This document shows, piece after piece, positions 10,740 to 22,557 of a stretch of 64,000 nucleotides of DNA (position 1 is the stretch's first letter; each line of letters starts with the position of its first letter). Below the pieces are notes generated by a model. That model was given only the letters and a program-made list of their open reading frames with translations, was not told the origin of the DNA and did no database searches. The position numbers and the translations under genes are program-made. This DNA comes from Paragonimus westermani. Taxonomy: Eukaryota; Platyhelminthes; Trematoda; Plagiorchiida; Troglotrematidae. The DNA lies in contig QNGE01000294.1 of the NCBI GenBank assembly GCA_008508345.1, forward strand, positions 27,712 to 91,711, in the 5' to 3' direction.

Positions 10740-13570
10740 CGTGTACAAATCGCTGAAAATCGCTGAAAACACACTTGGGCTCGTCATTGAGTCATTCCAT
10801 TTTTTATACGTCCTCTTTTTGTTTGTAGGACATCCTTTCGTACAAATCCGTTGCCATTACAGCTTCTCTTGGTTTCATTGTGATGGTTTCTCTTATCACT
10901 GATTAAGCTACTACACTCTGGCAAACAAATGCTGCACGAATCATGTGCTAAAAAACGTGTAATTATCAAGTCACCGTGGGGTGCTTGAAACTCAACCGGA
11001 TACAGATCAGGAATTTCAAGACGAGACCCGTAAGAGAAATTCCGTAAGCTAATGGCTAGTCCGCTGGCTACTCGTTGGACACGTCGAACGGCCAGTTTGT
11101 CTTCCAACCCGGTATACACGACTTGGTTGACATACTCAGGCAATAGTCTTAACCAGACCGCATGAAACGCTCAAAAAATTCACCTGTCTAAGCAATGGAA
11201 GGCTGCTTCATCATCCCAATCCTTTCAAACTCTTTTTCATTTGCCATCTGGTAGTGATATGATACGAACAAATCAGATGAAAGCCAAATTCCAGGGTCTT
11301 CCTTCAGACAAACTTTCGAGATGTCCCTTGTACACTGTGCTTTGTGTATCACGAATAGGTTCCCGGAGTCTTCCAGGTGACACATGTGCACATTCTCCGT
11401 CGTCCACAGGGGGACGTCAGTCATCCGAAGAGCACGATACGGTCAAGGTCAGTCTGAAATGCATTGGAATCACAAACATTCCAGATTTTCCAGTCGTCAT
11501 CATAGAGGAACGCGCTACCATGAATGAGGTCGGGGAGGTCATCGATGTATACCAGAAACAACATCGGAGCAAGTACTCATCCTCGGAAAACGTCGGTGGA
11601 GTGCGGGGTAACAGAACGAGGGTGCGATTCAGTTCCCACTTTGAAGGTTCGATCGCCAAAAAAAGTAATCCAGCGAAGAACCCCTCTTTAGATGCCACAT
11701 GCTTCAAGTTTACGTGAAGGTGTGTTATGTGGGACGTGGTCGAAAGCTTCGGCAAATCGAGGAAGCCAACATCTGGAATGTTGACAATGTCTTTAGCCTC
11801 TGTCAGATTATCCATGACCGGTCGGGATTGGGGTCACGCTGAGTGAAGGGGAGAGAGGCGTCTAGAAGTATACCATTATTGTTATTATTATTAATATTAT
11901 TATTATTAGTAGTAGTAGTAGTATTACGAAAGTGCTTAAGGATGTGTGCATCAACGGACGTTCCACCATCACCCATAGGATGTTGGTGAAGCTGGTAAGC
12001 CAATAACCAACAGGAGAGTATCGACCTCCAACCTTAAATATGGGTGTCAGAGTAGTCTCATTCCACGCTCCTGGAAGAGTACCATTCCAAAGCGTCTGTT
12101 GAAACAGGTCGTGGAGTGCAGTATCACGCCAAGAGGCTTTCCTGGGCGAATTTAGTTATGGGCCGCGCCTGGTCCCGTTGCATTATGAGGATTGGTCTCA
12201 AACAAGAGACGCTGAAAGACAAACACAGAGGAGCCAGTTGTCAAGAGTGGGCGTTGGAAGTTAATCTGCGAGAGGATGGGATGTCTGTCCTGGAAAATCG
12301 CATTGTATACTGTCGAGTAGTCTCTTCTGGACATCTCTGCAATCACTGAAGTTTTGGATGTGGTTTTCTCGTTAAGAAACCGCATGAGAGGCGTCAATTG
12401 CCAGGTTTTCCTCCGGGGGAGCATTTACTTCATTAGAAGTTTCGCACCTTCCATGGCCACCAGAAAGGTTTTCTTCTGTACCTATTGAGTGTATTAACAG
12501 ATTTTCCGCCTGCACCTGTCTCGCACTATGCGAAAGGCCTCCAGATCCACCGGCTCACCTTTTAGTTACCGTTTATGGGACAGGTGAAAACGTACGTCAA
12601 AAGGGTGGCTTATGCTCTGTGAAATCGGTGAACGAGAAGAGAACTTCCACAGTTCGCTAGAAACAAATGCCTTATCAGCTTCGTGGTAACTTCGGAAAAG
12701 TAGTGGTTTCAGTTCGCGGAGTCACACTCGAGGCTTAGTGTTCTCATGAATATTCTTAGTGCGATAACGTCTACCCTCCAGCAATTTTTGACCTCTTCGA
12801 AACCAGCACGAGAAAAAATCAAAAACTAGTAGCGAGTGGTTTGGTGACCTGGTCTGTCAGGTGAGCTTCATCAGTGATAACCAGACCAAGTAAAGAAGGC
12901 GATTGTCGCTGGCTATACCTTGTAGGTTGTTCGAAGTACTTTATCCAGCCTTCCTCACCGAACGACATTGGCGAATATTTGGAAAGTCTGGTGTCAAAGT
13001 CCTCATAAGAAGCAGCTGCTCACTTCAGTTTGGGTGCGTTGAAATCACCCACAATGAGAAGGTGAGGAAACGATGTGTGGGCAAGAAACTCTTAGGCACA
13101 GCAAGGATTCATCGTCAGATGTGCTGCAGGACAGCTAACAATAACCAATACCGACAAGAAGCTTGTCACGATTACGAAGCTAAAGTCTGAGCCGCGGCGC
13201 GTTATATTGCTTTGCGGAGGTGAGTTTGCTCATGACAGTTGGCACGGAAAATTTCTGGCTCTGGAAAATGGCAGAGCCTCCCACGCGTCTTTCGGAAGAG
13301 TCTGCTCCCCACAATGAGCATCACGGAACACGCCGATCCTTGCCATTGATATCCGCTAAAAGCCGTATCTCTGTGAAAACAAGAATATGAGGGCTAGCAT
13401 CGTGGATCAGTCGCCTGATTTGTTGTTGTTTACTTAAAACGCCCAGACAGTTAGCATGCGTGCAGTTGAGAGCTACTTCTCCATTTGGTCGGGAGAACGA
13501 AGAAGAACCTGAGAAAGCAGTCCTAGTAGCGAGAGCAAATGCGTTGAGGGCGAATGAGTTCCGCACATCT
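10740..13570 (-). pseudogene. LINE-B, heavily decayed CR1-like LINE ORF2
   Basis: Read on the minus strand from 13570 leftwards, this copy covers nearly the whole ORF2. The endonuclease N-terminus is at 13500-13380 (LSKQQQIRRLIHDASPHILV, then FTEIRL, matching the 'pDil.ltEtwl' motif). A 'rdKLLVGigY' block follows near 13170, the endonuclease end near 12860, RT pieces at 12424-12152 (TNPHNATGPG, matching 'inPysamGPD') and about 12030-11820, and the tail (GIWLSSDLFVSYHYQM near 11300; PEYVNQVVYTGLEDKLAVRR at 11140-11080). Many frameshifts and stops make it a fossil. It is clearly related to LINE-A at nucleotide level. The RT part is split at 11857-11925 by a microsatellite-bearing insertion. Confidence 0.75.
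11857..11925. repeat. Microsatellite-bearing insertion inside LINE-B
   Basis: About 69 bp, starting 'ggcgtctagaagtataccat' and continuing as (ATT)n then (AGT)n, interrupts the RT region that is continuous in LINE-A. The same arrangement occurs inverted at 18653-18703, where (AAT)n is followed by 'atggtatatttctcgacgc'. Because the non-repetitive flank is shared as well as the microsatellite, this looks like a small mobile unit rather than two independent microsatellites. Confidence 0.55.
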
Positions 13571-16500
13571 TGGAGGGTCCGGTGGTTCTGTCATGGCCTG
13601 AACATTGAGAGTGTCTTTGTGGGAACCTTCGTCCGCTTTTGTTAATCCGGTGTCAAAGTCTTACCAACTGTTCCGCTTTCTGAACAACTGGGAGTGGTCC
13701 GCAGTTTTGGACCCACGAAAGTTCGGGTGGCACCTCAGGATGAAAGAGAACTCAGCGAGAACTAAATTTAGTCCACCCGAAAAAAATGCGGTTGAAGCGA
13801 GCTAGATGTGATACGTCCTGGATGCAGGAGGTGATCCCAACAGACTAACAAAGTCACATAGCTTGGGAACAGAGTAGCTTCCAACAAAACTTTTTCAAGC
13901 TGGAAGTATCGAAAGTACGGAGGAACAGCAGTCGTACGTACCATCTTTGGGAGCCACTCCACTAAACCCAAGCAGCTTCACAAGTGGTCGGCCATCGAAA
14001 AGGGGCGGGGACAACCACCTCTGTTTTGATTGGAGACGCGGAAGTCGATTAGTGTTTGAATGATGGAACTAAAACCTATTTGACTGAGAGTTTGGAGTCA
14101 GCATTGATGCGTGACCTAGTCCTAATGAGCTGGGAGCGCTTCCGCTGCATTTGAACTGAGAGACCCAGTAAGACTGTCCCTAAATTAGCATGGAATACCT
14201 CCACTTTCGCCACTTTATGCGGCACTTCCACCGTGCTTATCTCTGAGAGTAACATCACAGGAAGTTCGATTAACTTTCGTTAACTTCAGAGCAAAGTTGG
14301 CTAAATCTGAAAGAGAAGAGGTGTCCAACACCGCTCGAGATTTCTCACCAGGAAAAATGCGTCGGAAACCGTCCCAACAAGACGATCTGACTCTCTCTGA
14401 AAGTGCTACAATGTCGCACGACCTCCTCAAATCCAATAGATGTCGTGCTGCCGAGGTTACTTGAGGCTATTTTCAGACCTTTTACGATAGTGGCAACTCA
14501 ATGCGCGAGTGATTTATGGCAATAATATCTCTTCCTCTCGCAGTGCCGAAAATCGAACCAGCCGCCAAGTTCGGTTTTCCCACTTCCGGCCGGGTGTACT
14601 ATGAAAACGTGAACCACTCAGCTTCATTCTTCGTGATAGCATGCACATCCTAGTCAGTTTTAACACAGCCCCCTTGTGCAGGATCATGTTTCACAATAAT
14701 GAAAGGGAAGTGAATTCGGGAAGCCTAGTAACACCCCCAGCACACGGCCACCAGATTAGTCGCGGGCTTAAGAAACACCACATACTAATCGTAACCTGAA
14801 ATTACTTATCTGAATCTGCTTGAAATTTGACGCCTCTGTCGAAATTCAACTTTCAAACACCTCCGTTGCACAGATCTATACAGAAGTCCTTTAACACAAT
14901 GAATGTTGATGGTTGCCGTGAACATGCTCAGAAATATTACAGGCTCCTTCCCTGAACCCTCCTTGGAAGACAGTTTCCCCTCAGTGGATTGTTAACTGCT
15001 GAAGAAGTCTTCCTTCTGAACTCATCACCTGCGTCTCTCGAGATCGCTTTAGTGTCACTGGGTTCTCGTTTAATCAAAATGCAAGCCAGTTATTCCGATC
15101 CGTTCTCAGTACTTGCTATGTATCTCAATGGCACTGCTGCACCCTGCGTTCAGTGGATACCCCTCAGCCCAACAGGCGCGTAATTCATAACGATTAGGAT
15201 GAAAAACGGATCCACGTATCTCAGACCTTCGCGGGAAGTCCCAGTTTGTGGCATGAAAATGTGGTATTCATAAGCGGAATTGTACTTTCGAAGATAGCTC
15301 AGGTTTCCGACACAATCATCTATCAACCTAACCCGTTGTTTTCTCTGTTTAAGATATTCGTAAGATATTGAGAACCACATCCTAATGTATCAAAGACTAA
15401 TGGACAGTTTCGTGCGTTTTTGCGTGAAGAGGAAGGGCGATATGATTGACATGAATCGTCCGCTCAAAGCGTTATTTTGAAGGTACAAGCTCTGTGGGAA
15501 ACTGCGACAGCCTAGAGGGATAAAAGCCGCGTGACACTGCAGCATTTTCAACATCTCACTCAACTCGGCGCTCTAGCACTTAATGCACAAAACGGTGAGT
15601 TACCGTACATTCCATGGCAAGTTTTTCTCAAAACCGCTATTATGATGTTTGCTCACGTTGTCCTCTGTATTCATCTCCACACTTCATTCTGCGCCCAAAT
15701 GCATAAGCCATTTCTTACTGGACCTCAGCCCATGAGACGTTGATACCTAACATCTCAGCCAGTTTTTGCTTCTCTCTTATCTCAACAAAGGTTCACTTAT
15801 TATTGGTTTCCCTCTCTGCGTGCCTCTTCTAGGTCTGCATCCCCCAATGAGCCTCTGTTTAAAGCTGGTGCATAGCGGAACTCTTTATCACTGATTCCAA
15901 TGGGTCGCGCAAACACCTTACCCATAGATACCGGTAAGGCCTGCTCAAGGGTGGTCGGCCGGTGCAGTGAAGTGGTGACTTGCGACTCGTTTGAGTTCCG
16001 GACACACTGTCAAAGTGAGAAAACTCCTCCCACAGTTAGTAGAGAATAAGAGACGTACCATCATCCTCTCTCCGCTGCCACCACGCCGCTGGTGAGGATA
16101 CGTCTGTTAAGCTGGTCACCCCACTCTGAAATTCGCCTGCCAAGCGGAGTTGGTGGTCAGCACTGGACAACTAGCCAATGAAAGTCTTAACACTGAGCCT
16201 AAAGCAGAAAATTCCATAGATCAAATGGCGGCTGTTGCACTAGACAAGTTCCGCACTACTAAATGTTGTCCGTTGATGCTACAAGCTAATTTGACGAATT
16301 CGGACACAAGAATACTTCCATACAATTTGGTCGAAACGAGGCAATTCCAAACCACCAAACGAAAACCCCGTATGAATATATATAAGGAAACATCGCTGGT
16401 ACCAACAAACTCAAGTATAGCTCTTAACTCCTCTCAAGATGTATTTATAACAGTTAGTCGCTGTTACTACCAGGCGTGAGACACTAACTCTTCAGGTGAT

Positions 16501-17917
16501 GTTGCCTGCTCTTGAATAGCATGGCAAAATCCCTCGTTGCATAACGTGTCTGAGGGTGAACGTCAACCACTCGTCTGGTAGAGTGGCAGAGTGGCTGAGA
16601 AGCACTCCAGCTCCTGTTAGGCGGCAAACCTGTGCTTCATGTAATACACGAAATCAATCAGGATGGGCGACTCCGTCCTACCCGTATTACTGTCGATAAC
16701 CTTCAGGTCGTTGAGGATGTAGTCTTGACGCCGTCGTGTTCTCAGTCCCATAACGGAGACCTCGACAAAGCCAACCCCAACTTCCAGTGGTTCATTAGGG
16801 AAGAACGGCGGGTGACCAACCAGAACGCCATGCACTCCACTGGCTTGAAACACCATGACGCACGCAAGCTGCCCTCCACCAAAACCTTGCGGCGTATTTG
16901 CATGACGTTAGCCAATAGAAGTTTGTGTTTAGCAAGCTTTCTGTTAACGCGGAAGGTTGTGCAGCCTGGTCCACTATACGACAACCGAGACCTGCACACG
17001 TGACCTCTATCCAAACGCCTAACATAACGGGGGGCACATTACTGGGCAAAGCGATTGTATCAAACCCTCACCAGACACGGTAAACAGGGGTGGATGCTCT
17101 GGATTTATCATGAGCGCCCTAGGTGACAAAACTTCGAGGGCCAACTAAGTGCCTTTGGTATTCCTGCACAAGTCCAAATCGACAGATTATCACTCAGCCA
17201 GCTCCCGTAAAGTAAATGCTTAATCCCAAAAACTTGTAGGCGCCAGACCCACAGGGCTCGGTCTAACTCTGGCGACGGCCGCCACTAAACTAGCGCCGTT
17301 CCTCAGCAGGCGTAGACTGACACTCATATTTGCATCTATAGTTGGTGGTTCGTGTATCAATGCACCAATGCACTATCCATGCGAAACTAGCTGACAGAAC
17401 TAAGGGAACTGACTCAGTTAGAGAAATACGCTATTATCAGCATTACTGCTACGTGGCTAACCTCTAAGTCGTCTGTTATGGAATTGCTACCTCAGGTTAT
17501 TACACCTTGCGTATTAAAACAATCAACAGAGAAAAAGTGGTGACCTATGTCTCGGTCGATGTCAGTCTGTTTGGATAAATGTGGCCACTCTTCGATCAGT
17601 CAGCCTGGCCTTCGGCGCTAGTTGTAAACACCTTCGGTGGCAACAAGATGGTCTCAGGCCTTATAAACGATGGAACAGATGAGTTGAAGAACACTGTGGT
17701 CTTAGTAACCGGGGATTCCAACCCTCAAAACAGTAAGTTCGTCACCACGGAGAATTTTGGCATAGACGATGCATGGTTATCGATTCTCGCGTAAAAGGTC
17801 GGCCCGAAGGGATATGTGCGGCAATGTATTCGCTACAAAATGGGCACGTCCCATCTTACCTGGGCTTACCCCTCACTAATGGGCCATACACGGTAGAGGT
17901 CTTTGAGACCGGTGCTC
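13571..17917. other. Largely unrecognised stretch
   Basis: No gene supported. Part of 13571-14460 could be the 5' region of LINE-B, but I cannot recognise an ORF1 there. A tRNA-like A-box, 'gtggcagagtgg', occurs at about 16578-16595 without a convincing B-box. The longest open frames (109 codons at 16150-16479 plus, 123 codons at 16632-17003 plus) show no motif. Nothing else seen. Confidence 0.5.
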
Positions 17918-18097
17918 TTGGCATTGATACGTCCGCCGAGCTGGGCATTTAGGTTGCAAACATCCCATCACCAAGCGAGTTGACATCATCAGTGCGTGAG
18001 TGTTTCAGCTGAAACTCACGCACTGATGATGTCACCTCGCTTGGTGATGAAACGTTTGCAACCTAAATTCCGAGCTCGGCGAACATGTCAATACCAA
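17918..18097. repeat. 180-bp near-perfect palindrome
   Basis: Two arms of about 90 bp face each other with no spacer; the centre is 'tttcag|ctgaaa' at 18008/18009. The left arm (17918-18008) reads from 'ttggcattgatac' through 'gcaaacatcccatcaccaag' to 'catcatcagtgcgtgagtg'. The right arm returns the same sequence with a handful of substitutions and small indels, ending 'atgtcaataccaa'. As single-stranded DNA or RNA it would fold into one long hairpin. There is no transposase, no flanking direct repeat obvious by eye and no open frame. It may be a fold-back element, a MITE-like unit or a replication-derived inverted duplication. Confidence 0.9.
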
Positions 18098-18652
18098 AAC
18101 CATCAACCCGATCTACGAACAACACCACCACTGCTCACTGTTGATTTTGTCAAGGTTTGTTGCGTTATTTTGATATTGCTGAGGTTTACTTGATGTTGAA
18201 AGGTGGCCCTTCGCTCTACTCTCTTCCCCAAATGAGATACATTACTCCTCCTTGTTCTTACATCACCTACTTTGACCGCTTCCCTCACCCCTATTTAGTC
18301 CGAGCCCTGTAAACTTCCAAATACCGAAATTAGACATTTTTCTTCCTTATTTTTCCTTGAGTAACTTATGATTCCCGTCATTTCTCGATGCATGAACAGT
18401 CGTTTTGCTCTGACCAAACCAATGACCATTTGTTTGAGTGAGCTCAACCCGTTTTATCGCCCATCATTGTTGATGGTGCCTGGTTGTCAATTTCTCGTGC
18501 GGGCACTTTCTTTCTTTGATTTCTGAAGATTTTCACATTCGAGGCGAGACACAATTTTCTTGTACATTGATTCAATTAGTACCGTATGAAATCCAGTTAT
18601 TACGAGCGCCTCCTCGTTAACCGTTTCGAGGATAGAGTATATTTGTCGTTGA
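18098..18652. other. Unrecognised stretch
   Basis: Nothing recognisable; somewhat T-rich on the plus strand. No gene supported. Confidence 0.5.
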
Positions 18653-18703
18653 ATATAATAATAATAATAATATTAATAATAATAATGGTATATTTCTCGA
18701 CGC
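18653..18703. repeat. (AAT)n microsatellite with shared flank
   Basis: About 34 bp of AAT repeats with one TATT interruption, followed by 'atggtatatttctcgacgc'. It is the inverted counterpart of 11857-11925, including the non-repetitive flank. Confidence 0.7.
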
Positions 18704-18894
18704 ACTTGTAAGAAGAACATTCAGGAAAGCGTGATCAACGCAGTGATTTTTAGCACATACATAACTGAACACCAAATTTGATAATTGTCCAACGAGTCAG
18801 CTAAGTGAGTAGAGTGACAAAACAGACAAAAACCGACATTATATGGAGGGAAAATTCAAGTCTACTCAGGAAACTTCGAGCTTCATGGTTCTGA

Positions 18895-19440
18895 GAAGAT
18901 AGTGCTCGGGGTCTGCACGATTCGATAAAATATTTGATTTGTTACATCAATTTGGACTCCACAAGGTGATCGCTGGCCTGATGCTCAAGGTCGTGCCAAA
19001 AATCGGTGGTCGGAGAGTGGAGAGGGTGTATTACCGAAGAATTTACCCATTATTCCATGTAGATATTCCCGAAAAAATAGTGCAGAAAATTTTTCCATGA
19101 TGTGGGCCAGGTGGGAACGCATATACGTTCGCGAGGAATGCATGGACCTCTCGACCGGACGTCAATCTTGGCTCAACTTCTTAAGAATTTCGAGGAGCTC
19201 GCGATATGCATAACCACTGGTGAATTTTAAGAGTCCGGGCGGGGTGGGATGTTTCCTCGCACGGGATGTATCAGTGAAACCAAGAATGGAGAGAGGAATT
19301 ATGCGATAAACGGGATAACGTGAAACTAACTATGTGAGCTATGACGAACAACGGAACATGTGATATTCTAACATAACTTTCTATGTGACGTTAATAGCAT
19401 TGTGTTGATTGATGAAATATATACCACATGCGAACAGCTG
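18895..19440 (+). repeat. Dispersed repeat R2, copy a
   Basis: This copy matches 34195-34830 in the same orientation. Shared landmarks in order: 'gtctgcacgattcgataaaa', 'ggtgatcgctggcct', 'tggacctctcgaccggacgt', 'gctcgcgatatgc', 'ccgggcggggtggg', 'gcgataaacggg' and 'tctatgtgacgttaatagca'. The segment between the first two blocks and the rest differs in length and sequence between copies, so one has indels. No coding potential is shared. Class unknown: it could be non-autonomous or an LTR/UTR piece of an element not otherwise present. Confidence 0.75.
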
Positions 19441-19918
19441 CTATTGAATAACGCGAAAGGAGATCGATTATAAGCTATTCCTAGTGTACGATTATTGCCG
19501 AATTTAGATGTCTATTATCTTTGTACAGACGGTATATAGAATGAGAAAAATATTTAACAACACCGAGAGGTTTTCGGGTGGTCTATCAGGGGAGGAAAAG
19601 GAAGAGTTGCGGCTCGAGGTTATCATGCAGTCATGAGACAAAAAGATTGCGTTTTTTTGAACGATTTCAGGATGTCCATCTTTTGCATGGTGGTTTACAA
19701 CACAGACACACAAGCTATCAACAAGTATGGGGTAAAAGTGTGCCAGGTTGTTTGGGTTGTTACTAACGGGCATGTATATTGACACCTATACGTGTTGACT
19801 ATAGGCATGTTATCATGTTCGCTGGCAAGTCTGAAAGTACAAGGTCTATCCTGAAAGCGGTAGTTTTGATCGGTTGGAGAGGTGCATGACTTAACATCAC
19901 GCAAAACAGGGTTTTTCG

Positions 19919-22364
19919 TCAGATGTCGTTAGGTCCGTTTCCAAAGATAACGTTCTCAGACGAGTAGAGCTTGAAAATGGACATGACGTTCGTCATCGTT
20001 AAGAAAGTTTCTAAGTTTCGTTTGAATTGGTGTATATTCTTACTGGATCGAAATGCATACGGAAGTGTGTTCCAAATGTAGGAATATTTTACTAGGAAAA
20101 AATTTGAACGCAGTTTTTTCCGAGATTTAAGCGCTGCCAGAGTGAATTCCTTGTTTTTGAGGTTATACTTTGACCTGTGTTGTAAACTAGTCGTGAAGCT
20201 GACGGTGAATTTACTGCCATAGACCAAACTATACGTGAAGGAAAGGTTGAGCTTGAGAGGATCGAGTACAAGCGTCCGGCAGCATTCTCTGTAGCTCAGA
20301 GAAGATGGATAACCCAATAAGCTTTTCGTGAATGCACGTTGGAGGCTTTCCAGAGTTAGCCCATCAGACTTGCACAGGTGGCCACATATGAACGTGCAGT
20401 ACTCAAACTGGGGTCGTATGCATAGTTTATAAAGGCGCAACCGTGCAGCAGGTAAGAAGAATGAGTGTTTAATGTAACCTATCGTCCTTCTGGTTTTAGC
20501 GACTAGGAAAGATATATGTTCTGCGAAGTTGAATGAGTTTGAGTAGCGCAACCCCAGGTCACGTACTGAAAGGGCGGTTAATATGCTGTGACCATCCAGC
20601 TTTATATAGCCATCTGGTACGTGACAACCGTGCACAACGATAGTGGATTTATTGGTTCAAAATTTCATCAGCCAAGTTTGACACCAAATCTGCAATGACA
20701 TGAGGTCATTCCGTATATTTTCTAAGCATGCATTATAATTGCCAGGAAGGAAGCTGTATACAAGTTTGATATCGTCAGCGAATAGGAATAGCTTGCCATG
20801 CTTGATAACTTGACATATCGTTTATATATATGAGAAAAAGTAACGGTCCCAGAACTCTTTCCTGTATCACACCGCTAGTAACTGGTCTGGGCGTTGAGCT
20901 ATTGTCTCCTATTTTCACTGTTTGTGTGCGGTCTGTAAGGTATGACGAAAACCAGCAAAGCAGTGGATCACGTATACCGAAGGATGCTATTTTGAGCAGG
21001 AGACGCTTATGAGGCACACGATCGAAAGCCTTCGCCATGTCCAACAGTATATTGATAATCGCCTCACCGGCATCAGTAGATTCTGTCACATGGTTAAGAA
21101 ACTCTAGCTGGCATGTCATGCAAGAACGCTTGTTGAGAAACCCATGCTGGGAGTGGTTTATAAGGTTTCGTGACAACAAGAATTCAACCATGCGACAACA
21201 CCCTAGAACAAATTGAGGTACGGTTAATGGGACGATAAGTGCTGACTTCATGTCGCGAGCCACTTTTATAGCGGGGCCTAAATGTAGAGTTTTTCCACTG
21301 GAGAGGGATGGAACCTGATGTTACAGAAGGTGTATAAATATTAAGCAGAAGCAGAGGGATTTCTTCTCCTCCGTATTTTAGAGCAACCGGGTGAATGCCA
21401 TCAAGATCAGGTAGGTGAGAAGGTTTGATGATAGCTAACTGAGAGCGTATGAGCTGTGCATGAACAGGTATATGGCTTAGGAACTTACTTGTACTTACAG
21501 GAGGAGGTGGGGGCAGTATGTGATCTTCGATGCTGAAGGAAGCAGCGAAATATGAATTAAAAACCTCACAGATTGTTAGAGGATCATCTACAGTGGTTTT
21601 ATCCTGCAGTGTCACTACTGAGATGGCAGGGTCTCTCCCATTATTCCTGCGTCTTATTAACTGCGTCAACTGCGAGCTCTTATCTGTGCTCTTAAGCGCA
21701 CGTTCTTCTTCACTCATGTGGAGCATTTTGGTTCTATATTAAAGTGCATTGAACATTTTATGCATTTGCATGATGAGAGAGAAGTCGCTTGTTTTTCGGT
21801 ACCGTGATTTATGACTTTTGAGCTTGCCTTGCTCATTTGGAGTGAGACTCATGCCGTTACCGTACATATTACGGTGTTTTGACTTTTGCGGGGCCAAGAT
21901 GTTCATGCAATACCTGAAGTGTTCTGTAAACGCCTCGGTTGCAATACTAGGATCGGAGGTAAGAAAGAACGTGTTCCATTCCAGAGATCTCACCAGTGTG
22001 GTGAACACGTTCCAGTCGACGAATTTAGTTTGACGGTAGTGTATGACGGTCGATTCTTCAACAGCTTTTAGGTCGAACGTTAAGTTCACTGTGTTATGAT
22101 CATTTCCTGGAAATTGTTCCAAGACGGATACAGTGGCAGAAGAGATACCTGTGGTAAAGATGAGGTCTAAAGTGTGGTCTGGTNACGATTTCTGCGGAAC
22201 ATGCGATAACCTATAAGGTTTAGTTGTGTGTCTGGAGTCTCAGGGGTGCACCAAGCTTCAGTGATTAGAACAATATGAGAAAAACATAAGATATGCATTT
22301 CACTAATTAGAGAACGTGCATTAAAAAGCAATAAACTTAGTGCATTTTTCTTGTTCAGCATCAT
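19919..22364 (-). pseudogene. LINE-D ORF2 (endonuclease, RT, tail), broken
   Basis: The endonuclease start (22364-22185) reads LSLLLFNARSLISEMHIL then LITEAWCTPETPD, the typical N-terminal motifs. It stops at the N at 22184 and resumes as 'TTLDLIFTTG...NDHNTVNLTFDL', so roughly 100 residues including the catalytic GDFN region are absent. RT blocks follow: HLPDLDGIHPVALKYGGEEI, QHGFLNKRSCMTCQLEFLNH, DMAKAFDRVPHKRLLLKIAS and VTSGVIQERVLGPLLFLIYI. The catalytic FADD lies at 20782-20771, one frameshift away from the preceding block and in frame with the tail. The tail (20635-19919, 238 codons) has VRDLGLRYSNSFNFAEHI and LYKLCIRPQFEYCTFI and ends at a stop at 19919. Defects are few compared with LINE-B, so it is younger. 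Confidence 0.8.
22184..22184. other. Assembly N inside LINE-D endonuclease
   Basis: A single N marks the point where the endonuclease frame jumps over about 100 expected residues. It most likely stands for a gap of unknown length or a forced join. Confidence 0.7.
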
Positions 22365-22557
22365 TTTTATACTTTAAAAAATGAATAAAACGGAAATATC
22401 TTTTTGAGTCAAGGTCTCTGGTGACAGTGCTTGGTCTGATATCTTTGTAACGAGCTCATTAGAGAATGGTTTGGTGTCACTTGTGTTTGAGTTCATGACA
22501 GGAAGTGGAAAAGTGCAAGTAAGGTATGGTTAGGTAGTGAAACAATAGGGGACGGAG

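Noticed and set aside
16570..16640. tRNA-Ser gene suggested by 'gtggcagagtgg'
   Set aside because: A-box only; no B-box and no cloverleaf by eye.
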